A stretch of DNA of 64,000 nt from Symsagittifera roscoffensis. Taxonomy: Eukaryota > Xenacoelomorpha > Acoela > Convolutidae. The position numbers were made by a program, and so were the translations under genes. Positions 34,830 through 46,639 of this stretch are shown here, piece after piece. The notes below the pieces were generated by a model, which saw nothing but the letters and a program-made list of their open reading frames with translations, was not told the origin of the DNA and ran no database searches. The stretch spans positions 57,798,129 to 57,862,128 of the forward strand of contig NC_087062.1 of assembly GCF_963678635.1 (NCBI RefSeq). The letters are read 5' to 3'. The first letter of the stretch is position 1. Each line of letters opens with the position of its first letter.

Positions 34830-35890
34830 ACCCGTCCGCACACCCTTTCTATCTTTCCGTTCTCTTTCCGTTCTCATGATGCATTTCTAGTCTTATTATC
34901 TTTTCCTACAAACTCGCCTATATTACTGACCAATGTACTCTCCTGCACTATTTGAAACTAAAGTCTGATGAACTCATTTATCTGCCATGAGTTTTTCAAG
35001 CTTTTCTGTTGCCTCATCTCTCGCCATCTTCGAATAAACTTTGACATTTGAAGGAAAACTGGTCACAAACCTATAACTTTTCCATGTCCATCTACTGCTA
35101 TCTTGTGAATAGGAGTAAAGATATCTGTTTCAGCAATATTTAGTGTCCTAGTTGCCCTGGTGTAATAATCTTTTGGGATTGGCTTCTGTTTCACTTTATT
35201 CAACTCACAAGATACCCAATTCTCCATTTTAAAAGCATTTATCTTCAAGTTTTCAACATGTTTCTCTGAATGGGTAAAATTTTTGAAGTTGTTATGTTCT
35301 ATGTTACAATGCCAGTGTTTCAACGTGCACATAACATAAATTCTTTCGCTACAAAGGTGTCCCACAAAAAGAGACCACTTTTCTCTCTCAATGGGTAAAC
35401 TGAACCATTTCCCTGAAGAACAAACATGCTCGCACATAAAACTGTTTTCTTCATTTTTGATCATTTTATCAAGTTCCATGAATTTTTTAGGAACCTAAAA
35501 AACATTCTTCAGCCCAATTTTCCTAACTTTGCCTTTCTCGTCTTTTACTCTGAAGCTAATTTCACCTTTCTCTAAAGTTTGTCTCAGGGAAACATGCATT
35601 GCTATACGGTCCTTCAAACTTTTCATCGAACCTAACAAACATCTCTTGATCCATAGTCATGTTATTGGTGGCTTCAGATTCTACGACTAAGTCTCGCCCG
35701 GAGACAATCCACTCAGAAATTAAATGCAGCATCTGTTTCAGCTGGTAAGTTCTTCTGTTCTCGTTTAGTCTTACTAGCATTTTTTTCTTTGCTTGGCAAA
35801 CTGTGCAATAAATCGATACTCCTTGCACTCATAGCATTGAATTTTTTTAGCGTTGTCTTCACTAACTGCTGTGCCGCCAAATTTTCTCAG
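34830..35890 (-). pseudogene. pol: Copia protease and integrase, copy 1
   Basis: The minus-strand open piece 35562-35828 carries the protease region. Its active site, expected as D-S-G-A, reads E-S-E-A (about 35675), followed by N-M-T-M-D. The piece 35063-35479 carries the pre-integrase H-W-H...H-N-N-F block (about 35285-35325) and a C-x-L zinc region. Further on, a remnant of the N-G/A-G-E-Y block after the second integrase Asp is visible near 34900-34960. Stops separate the parts, and the copy is inactive. Confidence 0.75.
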
Positions 35891-36551
35891 CTCTGTTCTG
35901 ATACATGTCCTCTCATAACACAATTAGAACAAACTCTGTTTTCGCTATTGAAATTTACTCTCTTTCAGTGACTTGACTCTTGCTATCAAAATTCACTAAC
36001 TCCCCTTTCATTTCAACTAAATTTTTCTCATCTCAACTAAACCTCACTATGGTAGAAACGGTGTCAAAGTGTTTTTGAAGCCCTTCCAAAAAATTGAATT
36101 TAGTATTTTTTCACTCACTCATTTGCTCACTTGTTCTATGTTTCACTGAATCTCCTCTCATAAACAATCTATCATTGTTTCGTTGCTATACTTTTTCAAA
36201 GTTGTAAGTTTGGAGATTAGTTTTTACAGTCTAAGTCTTTCAGACTCTTAAATTTCCTCCGTAAATCAACCCAATCTTTGCTACCATTGGATTGATAAGG
36301 TCTCAAGAACAGTCTTGTTTTCTTATCTGGAGCCTGCACGAGTTTTTACTAGATATACAATTGTTTTTTTTCCATAAACATCTTTTCCTTTATGTGTTGC
36401 AGTTTGTTTTTGATCGCTGCTCGCATTCAATCTATGGCTTGGCATAAATTTTCTATAATCAACTGTCTCATTTAGAATCTGATTTAATTCAAGTGAAATA
36501 TTCGTTCCTCGAACTGCTCTTCAAAGTAGGAAAAATCCACTTCTTATCCCG
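35891..36551 (-). pseudogene. Copia gag, truncated second copy
   Basis: Identical to 40640-41300. It is cut at the duplication junction, so the gag start, primer site and 5' LTR are missing. The CCHC remnant is encoded at 35890-35931. Confidence 0.7.
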
Positions 36552-36949
36552 AACAAAAACCGAGCGAAATTCTCTAAGCTTGAATACGCTACCGGGATCA
36601 AAAATTTTCACACCACAGAATCACAAAACTTTCTGAACGAAAATTCCAGGCTACTTGGCAGAAGACCCCCCATTTTGTCACCAAATGAATGCAAATTTGG
36701 CTGGAAAACTCGATATACACTGCCCATTTTTCGATGATCACTGATCTGGATTTTCAACTCACCTCGCCAGCTACCACCACAGGCTAAACAACGCTATACC
36801 CGACGTCTGCCCAAGTTGCTACATAGGACTGAACACCACGGACCATCTAATTAACTGCCGGATACACCCAACCTCACTTACCATTGAGAGATTATGGGAG
36901 AATCCCGAAGATTCTGCCAAAGATCTGCAGCTTATCACATAAGCCCAAG
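36552..36949 (+). pseudogene. LINE C-terminal fragment, copy 2
   Basis: Exact repeat of 31803-32200, including the zinc-knuckle coding at about 36803-36855. It starts abruptly at the duplication junction in the middle of the LINE C-terminal domain. Confidence 0.85.
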
Positions 36950-37376
36950 TAACGGGAGTTTTTCTCGATTCTCTTCACTAATAAAAACCTCCCGCTTGAG
37001 CTGGGCATGGAGTTTTACTCGGTTCTCGGTAAGCCGAAAAACTTGGCCATTCGAACGGTCTTCACAAACAGAAAAAACTCCTTCTCTGTTGCGCTATACA
37101 GACAGACGGTGCCGAGACCATCATAAAGACGCGTTCACTGGAAAATTAGTTCCTTTTTGTGTTTCACCGCTAGATACCCTGGGAGATCTAGTAAAATTAT
37201 TTGACAATGCTCAAGTACGCTATGTATTTCCAATCGAAACATATTATGAACTGAAATTATACTCTAACCCTTGGTCTATCCTTACAAAAAACTTTACTGT
37301 CTCCACATGTCTTCACTGCATTGCAGAATACTTAAAGAATGTAAAATTTATCAAGAGTATTGCAACGACAAACAGT

Positions 37377-37587
37377 TGATTAGTGAGAAGTGAATCAATG
37401 AGATTTGAGTGAAAATTCCAGTAGTGATTCAGATCAAATATAAAAATATGGTAAATCACCCGCAACAGCTTGCAGGAACTCAGAAGTTAAGTTCATGTTT
37501 TATCACTTATTTTTAACAAAAAACCGGGAAGTGATTTTTCAGTTTGAACCAATTAAGACAGATTAGCTCAGTAAGGAAATTTCATCA
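37377..37587 (-). repeat. Copia 3' LTR, copy 2
   Basis: Exact copy of the LTR at 32628-32838 produced by the tandem duplication, with its polypurine tract at 37591-37601. Confidence 0.8.
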
Positions 37588-37608
37588 ATATCCCGCTTTT
37601 CAAAATAA

Positions 37609-39309
37609 CTGATTCACATCAGAATATCTCAGAAAAAAAGCAGTTTTACATTTTGCAAGTTTTTGTCAAAGCGTCTGCAGGCATGTTTGCTGTTGGTAAA
37701 AACCTTGTTCTGTTCAACTAACTTCTGATAGAATTGTAGTTTTATGGCAAAATGCTTCTTATTTCCTTGGTTCAATGAAAGTTTATTAAGGGCAAAACAA
37801 GTTTATTTTTTCACGAACACTTCCAAAGGCCTATTAGAAGTTATGCCCTATTCGCAAAAAATTCCCAGTAAACGATCTCTTTTTTTACAGTTTCGACCAC
37901 AGCATTATCTTCAGCTTCTTCTGTTGAAATTGATATACAACGCGGAAGCCTGCTAGATCAATTCATTACGACTGATTTGTCACTGAGCTTGAAACAATAT
38001 CCTAAGGTAGTTCTCCTATTGTCTACACTTCAATCCATTCCGCATCCGACTAACTAATAAGTTTGAAGACTTCAGCCCTCCTATAGACTGAAGATGAACT
38101 TTTTGGCCTAACTTATATCTTTGACACTTTTTTCCAGCTTTCCAATGGTTTTAACTTGGGTTTTCCACAAAAGAACCTTAAAGTTTTGCTGCAAAGCAAA
38201 AGTCGGGCCTACTTGACAAAGCATTGAATTAAGGCAACCAAAAAACCTCGATAGTCACATATTTTTATATTTTCTATGCAAAATTCTGAAGTACAATCTT
38301 CTTTCGTCAGTTTCTGCACTGACCTTAAGCGTTTGTTATCGGTTTTGCTGCGGTCAACTTAAATCTTGAACAATTTATCAATATACTTCTTCAGACTAAT
38401 TTTCATTTCGTTTTTCAGTTTTCAAATTCAGTTGTTATCCCTAAGACCAGTATAAGGTCTTTTGTCTCAATTTTTTTTTTATTTTTCAGTTATTCTGTTT
38501 TCAAACTAGCTACAGAAAACTTTTCTTGCTCAACAAGCCACTCTATTATCTACCCACGAACAAATTCTATTTCTAAATAGAATCAAATTCTAAACATTCT
38601 ATTTTTCCCTCAGTCATATTAACCGGCAAGGCCTCGTCAATGATTGAATTTCCAAACCCTATTTCCTCAAAATATACTTTAAGAGACCTATGCCGGTTTC
38701 TACCGGACTTTTTTAGCATTAAAAGACTTTTCTTCAGAAAACAAACTAAAAGTTTTATTTTTTCGCAAATGACTCGAAGTCTTCAGGTTACTTCATCAAA
38801 ACATCTCATCTAGTTTGGCATTTAAAGATGCAGTTATAATGGCTAACTAGCTCAGCTCATTTTTGTTTTGAACTGCTAAGCTTAGAAGTACTCTTATGGT
38901 CGACAAATTAGTAATATGTGAATAGGTGCCGTGGCAATCCTTTCTCTCAACTTGACTGAGACTTTTAGCCACAAACCTAGCCCTAAAACTAGAAACTTCA
39001 CAACTAAGTCCGCACTCCAAAGCAAAAGGCCATCTACTGCCTATACGCTACTCTCCTCTATTCTTAACTAGTTTCTCTATTGATTCAGTTTTTTATTTTG
39101 CTTCTTGCCAATCAAGGTCTGCTAAAACTTCCTTAGCAGTTTTTATTGTATTGCCGAGAGCTTTTTCAAAAAAATTTACATCACTGATCGCTTCTTCTTT
39201 GGCACTTATTTTTATCTTTCTCAAAATATAATTTAGGTCCGTCAAAACTAACGTTTTTGGAGTTTTATACTTTGAGTTTTTCTTCAATCTCAATTCCTAT
39301 CAGATCAGT
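37609..39309 (-). pseudogene. pol: Copia reverse transcriptase and RNase H, copy 2
   Basis: Exact duplicate of 32860-34560. The same altered RT motifs, RNase H blocks and terminal A-D-A-L-T-K motif are present. Confidence 0.75.
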
Positions 39310-39578
39310 TCTACTTTTTCCCATGTTCCCTTCCCAAAACTCTCGTTTTTGACTTTTTGTCTAGCTTTTTTTGCAAAACTTTATTCTCGCAAATCTCTAC
39401 GCCAAACATTGAAAAGTTTTAATAACATTCAGTTTGGGTTTTTCCCCATTCGTAGGTTGTTTTTCCTATAGCAGAAGGAAATCACATTTTTTCGAGATTG
39501 CTAGCCATATCGCGGGCATGAGGCCAGTAAATTAACGGTAAGTACGCTTCAATAAACATACAGCGAGCCTTTAGAGTA

Positions 39579-40639
39579 ACCCGTCCGCACACCCTTTCTA
39601 TCTTTCCGTTCTCTTTCCGTTCTCATGATGCATTTCTAGTCTTATTATCTTTTCCTACAAACTCGCCTATATTACTGACCAATGTACTCTCCTGCACTAT
39701 TTGAAACTAAAGTCTGATGAACTCATTTATCTGCCATGAGTTTTTCAAGCTTTTCTGTTGCCTCATCTCTCGCCATCTTCGAATAAACTTTGACATTTGA
39801 AGGAAAACTGGTCACAAACCTATAACTTTTCCATGTCCATCTACTGCTATCTTGTGAATAGGAGTAAAGATATCTGTTTCAGCAATATTTAGTGTCCTAG
39901 TTGCCCTGGTGTAATAATCTTTTGGGATTGGCTTCTGTTTCACTTTATTCAACTCACAAGATACCCAATTCTCCATTTTAAAAGCATTTATCTTCAAGTT
40001 TTCAACATGTTTCTCTGAATGGGTAAAATTTTTGAAGTTGTTATGTTCTATGTTACAATGCCAGTGTTTCAACGTGCACATAACATAAATTCTTTCGCTA
40101 CAAAGGTGTCCCACAAAAAGAGACCACTTTTCTCTCTCAATGGGTAAACTGAACCATTTCCCTGAAGAACAAACATGCTCGCACATAAAACTGTTTTCTT
40201 CATTTTTGATCATTTTATCAAGTTCCATGAATTTTTTAGGAACCTAAAAAACATTCTTCAGCCCAATTTTCCTAACTTTGCCTTTCTCGTCTTTTACTCT
40301 GAAGCTAATTTCACCTTTCTCTAAAGTTTGTCTCAGGGAAACATGCATTGCTATACGGTCCTTCAAACTTTTCATCGAACCTAACAAACATCTCTTGATC
40401 CATAGTCATGTTATTGGTGGCTTCAGATTCTACGACTAAGTCTCGCCCGGAGACAATCCACTCAGAAATTAAATGCAGCATCTGTTTCAGCTGGTAAGTT
40501 CTTCTGTTCTCGTTTAGTCTTACTAGCATTTTTTTCTTTGCTTGGCAAACTGTGCAATAAATCGATACTCCTTGCACTCATAGCATTGAATTTTTTTAGC
40601 GTTGTCTTCACTAACTGCTGTGCCGCCAAATTTTCTCAG
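39579..40639 (-). pseudogene. pol: Copia protease and integrase, copy 2
   Basis: Exact duplicate of 34830-35890, with open pieces at 40311-40577 and 39812-40228. The protease active site and integrase remnants are as in the first copy. Confidence 0.75.
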
Positions 40640-41800
40640 CTCTGTTCTGATACATGTCCTCTCATAACACAATTAGAACAAACTCTGTTTTCGCTATTGA
40701 AATTTACTCTCTTTCAGTGACTTGACTCTTGCTATCAAAATTCACTAACTCCCCTTTCATTTCAACTAAATTTTTCTCATCTCAACTAAACCTCACTATG
40801 GTAGAAACGGTGTCAAAGTGTTTTTGAAGCCCTTCCAAAAAATTGAATTTAGTATTTTTTCACTCACTCATTTGCTCACTTGTTCTATGTTTCACTGAAT
40901 CTCCTCTCATAAACAATCTATCATTGTTTCGTTGCTATACTTTTTCAAAGTTGTAAGTTTGGAGATTAGTTTTTACAGTCTAAGTCTTTCAGACTCTTAA
41001 ATTTCCTCCGTAAATCAACCCAATCTTTGCTACCATTGGATTGATAAGGTCTCAAGAACAGTCTTGTTTTCTTATCTGGAGCCTGCACGAGTTTTTACTA
41101 GATATACAATTGTTTTTTTTCCATAAACATCTTTTCCTTTATGTGTTGCAGTTTGTTTTTGATCGCTGCTCGCATTCAATCTATGGCTTGGCATAAATTT
41201 TCTATAATCAACTGTCTCATTTAGAATCTGATTTAATTCAAGTGAAATATTCGTTCCTCGAACTGCTCTTCAAAGTAGGAAAAATCCACTTCTTATCCCG
41301 AAAAATGTTCTATCAGTTTTTGACATTTGTTTCTATTATCTAAGCTCTTATTTCCTCGCTAGATTCTACTAAAATCTTTTAGCAAAGTTCAACGAGCTAT
41401 GCATTGCTCTAGCTAAAACTCAAAGACCATGTTTTCTTTTTCATCAAAATCAAATATTACAATCAACTATATTGCCCAAATATATAACTATACAAGTATG
41501 TTCAAAGGCAGAAACCCTTCGTTCTGCTTTTGACTCCTATTCTTTCAAATTTTTTCAGCCCTGTTTTTGTTTCTAGTTGTTTTGCCCAGCTTCTTTGAGT
41601 TCAACTCTTTGTGGTTGATGACTCCCTTCAAAGCCTTGTTTTTGCTTCTAGTTGTGTTGCCCTGCTTCTAGCTTCCCGCAGTTTTCTATCTGATCAGTGG
41701 TCTTTCTCATGTTTTGTTTTCTGTCACAACTCCGCGCCAAATCTCACTTTATTCGTTTGAATAAACAGTCAATCCCGATTCCTGACTTCTCACTTGTATT
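40640..41800 (-). pseudogene. gag: Copia gag (complete region)
   Basis: The minus strand from about 41800 to 40640 has interrupted coding. A helical part with T-L...Y-S-N-E-T-M-I-D-C-L near 40905-40945 matches the conserved gag segment of copia elements. The CCHC region is at 40639-40680, and its last Cys is a Ser (C-x2-C-x4-H-x4-S). Stops occur every 10-40 codons. The part below 41300 is duplicated at 35891-36551. Confidence 0.65.
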
Positions 41801-41805
41801 TGGGC

Positions 41806-41822
41806 ACTAAGCCCATAACCAA
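41806..41822 (-). promoter_or_regulatory. Copia-type primer binding site (half initiator tRNA-Met)
   Basis: On the minus strand the site contains TTGGTTATGGGC. GGTTATGGGC is complementary to the anticodon arm of initiator tRNA-Met, the internal fragment used as primer by Drosophila copia. It lies about 27 bases inside the 5' LTR. The bases after it (TTAG instead of CCAG) no longer match. Confidence 0.65.
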
Positions 41823-41848
41823 TCAAGACAAGTGCTGCCTAAAACAGT

Positions 41849-42060
41849 TGATTAACAAGGAGTGAATTATTAAGATTGAAGTGATAAATCAATTATTAAT
41901 TCAGATCAAATATAGATGGTAAACCAACCGCACGAAATTGTTAAAATCAATGACTAAAGATCATGTTTCACCAGCTTATGTTAACAAAAATCGGGAAGTG
42001 ATCTTTCAGTTTGAACTGAATAAGAAAGATCAATTCCAGTTCAATTAGGAAAAATCACCA
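41849..42060 (-). repeat. Copia 5' LTR
   Basis: About 212 bp. Read on the minus strand it begins TGGTGATTTTTCC and ends TTAATCA. It aligns over its length with 32628-32838, with many substitutions. TG...CA ends fit LTR termini. No target duplication was confirmed. Confidence 0.75.
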
Positions 42061-42734
42061 ATAAAATTCAGCCAATGAACCACCACTATCCTCCTTCAAG
42101 ATTATAAAACTAACCTTACTAATTTTTTTGAAAACTACGCAGTCTTTTTGGTATCAAGCTCACCAATTGATAATTAAATTTGAAAAATTTTTAAATATGA
42201 CAGAACATAATTTTCACATTCAAAAGAGTAATTGAAAAGTGATGCAAAACAGATTGTAGAGTTTAAAAGATCTTACACCAAAAAAACACTGTTTAAATAA
42301 GACAATAACTCGTGAACAGTGAATGTTTTTGGTTATTTCAAATAGGGAAACTCAAAGTTTGAAATTACATCAAAAACTACTTTGTTTTCTCCATAAAATC
42401 AATAAAAAACAAACTGCTCTTATCATGGTAAAACCTTGGTTGCTCCAACTGCCCTTAGGTGTCTTTCAAACGTTTTAGATAAAAAAAAATTTCGGGTTGT
42501 ATTGAATACCTCCCCAAAAAAGGTAGCAGAATCATGTTGTTTATATATAGCAACATGAAAAATACGCCAAACATCGTACCTCAGTTCATTTCGGAAAGAT
42601 TTCCGAGCCGATTAAAAAACCGCTCACGCGCTTGTAGCACGAAATGTCATAATTGTCTAAAATTAGCAAAAGAGTCAGTTTTAAATTTTTCAGGGTTTTT
42701 CGAAAAAGTGATCAAAAAGGACTAGTTAGAATAC
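42061..42734. other. Non-coding flank of the copia 5' LTR
   Basis: AT-rich DNA with no gene seen. Open frames shorter than 65 codons have no motif. Confidence 0.5.
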
Positions 42735-44160
42735 TAAAATGGTCTGAACAAAAAAAAACATCCTAAGCACGAATATTCAGCTTTATTCTTCGAAAACCTC
42801 AACAAAAAATTTTAAGTTGTTAACAAATTTTTGAAAGTGTTTGACATATCTTTTGCCTGAAACGCTGATAAAATTATGATTAAAAAAGTAACTATCTTAA
42901 CGCATTGCATACTTTTTTGAATCTGTCCTTCTATGCTATAATTACGTTACGACCTTTAAGGGTAACGATACTCGTATTTTTGAAATCAATCTGTTAATAT
43001 AAAAATCTTCTAGGTCGTTGAAAACTTCCGCTAATACAACAAAAAACATGGGACTCAGGGCTCTTGAAACGGTTGAAGATTATAACAATTGAAAGACAGA
43101 ATTGAAATGAACAGAATTAATTAAGAAAAACATTTTTTTTCGGAAAAAGTTCAATCAAAAAAAGTCTTTCAGAAAAAGGTTTATGCCGTAAGGTTGCTTG
43201 AAGTTTCAAATATGCGTGGCAAAATAGCCAAAAAGCAAATAAGATCTTATTTTTAATTAACTTTTTTGACTCTCTGAAAGTGCTGAATTTTGAGTTGTGT
43301 GAAAAAAAAGACCACAGCTGCCTTCAGATCGATTTGGAACAAGTGAGGAGCGTCCGGAAAATTTCCGTGTTCATTACGAACCCAAACTGTGCACTGGATA
43401 GGAGCACAATTTTGTGTCTGTGTAATCCTGGATTCCAGAGACAAGTCTTTAAACATGTTTAAATTCTGTCGGAACGATCAAAGAAAATGAAAGAACAAAA
43501 GAAGAACAAAGGGAGCGTCTTCGTCTTGGAATCCGCTTAAAATGCACAAAATGCACAGTTTGGCCTCGTAATGTTATGAAAAGATTCTTCTGACTTTCGA
43601 AGATAAGGAGATATATAAATATATACACGCCAGGGTTGTTTTTTTTTGTTGAGATCCTTTTTGAAAAAAAATGGCAGCTTTCGGGGATCAATCCAACAAT
43701 CTTCGGATGGCCAAGCAGGCATCCGTGCAATCCTCTGTCAATCGTCTAACAAGTATTCAAAAGTTTCAAAACACGGATTGTTTAAGCGTGGAGATTTATC
43801 CCGCACTTATAATTGTTCCAAACTCAAATTAGGAAAACTATTTGCTTAGTTCAATTCGACACATTTATGATATTTTAACAAAAAACCTAGGAGACGAGTT
43901 AAGGAGCAACCGTAACATTCAAAATTTTGCCCTGATATACGAGCAATCTTGAGTTTAGAACAGACAAAAAACATTTTGCCAAAAAACTCGAAAATACAAA
44001 TTGAACTAAGAAATGTCAAACTAAACAATCAAGATAGACAATAAACACTGATTGATGCGCAATACGCTTCTTGTTGTACTCTTGTCAACTAGCCAGAGGC
44101 CTCAGCCCGAGGTAAAATAATTAAGATTGCAAAAGTTATCTCAGCTATTTGATAGCAGTA
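42735..44160. repeat. Dispersed repeat family, copy B
   Basis: Collinear with 46640-48115. Shared blocks in order: TGGTCTGAACAAAA with AAGCACGAATATTC (42736), GAAAGTGTTTGACA (42830), GGTTGCTTGAAGTTTCAAA (43192), GTGCTGAATTTTGAG (43280), GGGGATCAATCCAACAATC (43683), GCGTGGAGATTTATCC (43787), an inverted form of the CAGGGCAAA hairpin block (43925), and CTATTTGATAGCAGTAGAG (44147). Divergence is high and no coding capacity is apparent. Confidence 0.7.
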
Positions 44161-44689
44161 GAGGGCGTTTCCACCAATTACCTTGAATTGCCTTTACCGC
44201 ATAGAACAAAATGAGCTTTTAAAGCTCAGGCAGTCAATATTTTTCAGATTTAACAAAACTTATCAAAATTTATTAGATTTAAGAAAACGGTCGTCAAAAA
44301 CCGGAACGATAACCTTAGTGAGAATTTTCTTGAGAAGTTTTTTGAACGTTTTTGATACAATTTTTGGCTATAAAGTCATAAAAGTTATCTTCATCAAGAG
44401 TAAAAACTTTGAAACTTATTTATTTTTTAATCATTGCAGTTTTCAATAAATCAAGCATGTTAGGACAACTAACGATAAAAAGTTACTTACCACTGTACCA
44501 AACAATTTTGTTTTTAATTTTCCTTTATAATTTTTCAATATCAAAACCTGTTTTCATCGTAGACAAAACAAATTTCAAAACTTCAAAACACGATATTTTG
44601 ATGCACGGAGAACTTTACTGCAATCATAATTCTTCCAAAGTTTAATTGGGCCAACTCATTGGTCATTTCATTTCACTTCATTTTTTTTC

Positions 44690-45770
44690 TTCATAATATT
44701 GGCAGTCCAAAAAAAAATATTCGAGACAAATTGACGGACAGTCGGAAAATTCAGGGTTTTGCCTTGGTATATGGAAAGTAAGGCTTTTCAATCTTTCGAC
44801 TTTTTGTTAATAAATGCTCGTTAATCAGAGCAAAGCCCTACAGGTTCATACTTCCCATTAACTGGTGAATTAAAAAAAAATTAAAAAACAGAGTTACAAA
44901 AACCAGCTTTAATTATAAAGCAAGTGACCTAGCTGGAAAAATTTCACATGTATTAAGTATTTTTCAGAGAAAGTTTTGTCACATGGTTGCTTGAATTCTT
45001 AGATTGTCACGGCAAAACTTGCTCAAAAATAACAGATCGCATTTTATCATTTAATTTTTTTGATTCTCTAACAGCGCTGAAATGCGAGCCTTACGGAATG
45101 AAAGTGACTAAAATAGCTTCTCTCAATGTGGCATAGAACAATTATGAGTGCGAAAAATCTACAGCCACAAAATTCCTCAGACAAATTTATTCTTCATTTT
45201 TTTGAAAACTGAAACAAAGTTTTCAATGCGCAAATACATTGAAAATTTTGTTTCAATTTTTTTTCAAAATGAACAAAAAATTTGTCTGCGGGAGTTTTGT
45301 TTCATCCGCTCAACTAAACTTTCAAAACTTTATTGCATAAATTTTTATTAGTGGAGAATTACAACGATTTCATATTCGTTAAAAATTTAACTGTGGCTAA
45401 CTAATAGTTCATTTTATTTCGACTCAATTTTTTCAACTCAATATAGGCAGTACAAATAATTTATTTCAATAAAAGAGCTATTTGAGACAAGATTAGGGCC
45501 TGCGCTTATGTGGGGACTCTTGCGCTTATGTGGGGACTTAAGTTTTCGACAAAGGACAACTTGGGAAAAACGGTTCGAAAAAAGAAGCTTGGCTCAGAAA
45601 CACCAATTTAAGCCTTCAACAGACACTGAGTCACTCAATTTACGCCACTCTTGTTTGTTATTTCAACCAGCCAGGGACGTAAGCCTGGAGATGAATTTTT
45701 CAACATTGATTATGCTATGTTAGCTATTCTGTAGCAGTAGGACAAGTTTGACCAATTATCTTAAGTTTCT
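44690..45770. repeat. Dispersed repeat family, copy C (partial)
   Basis: Shares with copies B and D the GGTTGCTTGAATTCTTAGA block (44986), GCGCTGAAATGCGAGCC (45074), GTGGAGAATTACAACG (45351), and the end block GCTATTCTGTAGCAGTAGG (45723). A hairpin-block relative, GCAAAGCCCTACAGG, sits at 44830. A 22-bp tandem duplication, TGCGCTTATGTGGGGACT, lies at 45500-45540. Confidence 0.65.
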
Positions 45771-46639
45771 ATAACCAAAGGGATGAAAATGAGCCTCGAA
45801 TCATCACCCGGGACCATCAGTTTACCATTTGTGATTTCAATTTTATTTCAAAACAGCTCCAAGTGATTCGAAGAGTAAGTTCAAATCTACAAATTCATCA
45901 ATAATCATTTTTTTGTTTTTACGGTTGAAATTGGTCAGAACAAACTATTTATGCTGAAAGCCCTTTCATTGGAATAGTTTTTATGGTAGTTATTGAAGTA
46001 GCAAATCTAATTTAGAAAACCACATACTATGTATGTTTATTTGCGTTAAAGAAAACCATGTCTTTTTATCCAAGAGTTTATTAAATTCATCAAGGACTCC
46101 AAATTTCAAAATTAAGTTTTTCTCATATTGAAAAATGGAGGAAAAAGTAAACATCAAGAATTATTTTGAAACTTTCAATGCCAGGAACCCTGAAAAACAT
46201 CTATTTTGCCCATTTGAACATTAAACGAACAAAATTTACAATTTTTTTCTTAGTAGTCAATTTTCGAGCAGTCCAGAATAATCAAATTTTTTTATTTCTG
46301 CTCTTGGGTATTTTTAGATGTAAGCTTGTCTATGAAGCTCAAAATACAACCTTATTTCGTTCAAAAAATTCAAAAAAAACTTACGGTCTATAAATTTAAA
46401 TACACACGTTATCTTGCCTTAATTTAATCGAGGAAGACTTATGAGCGAATTGAATATCCGCGTACGTGTTGAAAGCACAAAATACTGTCTCAATTTAGTC
46501 AAAATGACAGTTCTCAAATCTTCCTAGTTTTTAGAAAAATGAACACGAACAAAATGTTTATCCTCCTTCTAAAAGCTCGAGAAAACAGTACCTTTTCCAT
46601 ATTGAAAATGATTAAAAAAACCGAGTTATTAAACGAGAA

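Larger units (their letters stand above)
31803..36551 (+). repeat. Tandem duplication of 4,749 bp, copy 1
   Basis: This segment repeats directly as 36552-41300. Every open frame recurs with the same translated sequence at an offset of exactly 4,749 bp, and all stretches I compared are identical with no indel. The junction is CTTATCCCG joined to AACAAAAACCG. Only the dinucleotide AA is shared at the breakpoints (31803, 36552 and 41301). Content: the LINE 3' end, the copia 3' LTR, and copia pol plus part of gag on the minus strand. Confidence 0.95.
36552..41300 (+). repeat. Tandem duplication of 4,749 bp, copy 2
   Basis: Second copy of 31803-36551, without visible sequence difference. After 41300 the sequence continues into copia gag, the primer site and the 5' LTR. 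This shows the natural order, so the duplication happened after the copia insertion. Confidence 0.95.
32628..42060 (-). mobile_element. Ty1/copia retrotransposon, degraded, with internal tandem duplication
   Basis: On the minus strand: 5' LTR (41849-42060), primer site, gag, CCHC remnant, protease, integrase, RT, RNase H, polypurine tract and 3' LTR. The integrase-before-RT order defines copia. The body is present once completely (37377-42060) and once without its 5' end (32628-36551) because of the 4,749-bp duplication. The LTRs differ at roughly a quarter of positions, so the insertion is old, while the duplication looks recent. All genes carry stops. Confidence 0.85.

Noticed and set aside
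33200-35060. Independent host gene on the minus strand in the duplicated unit
   Set aside because: Blocks in order match copia integrase, RT and RNase H, so it is part of the retrotransposon.
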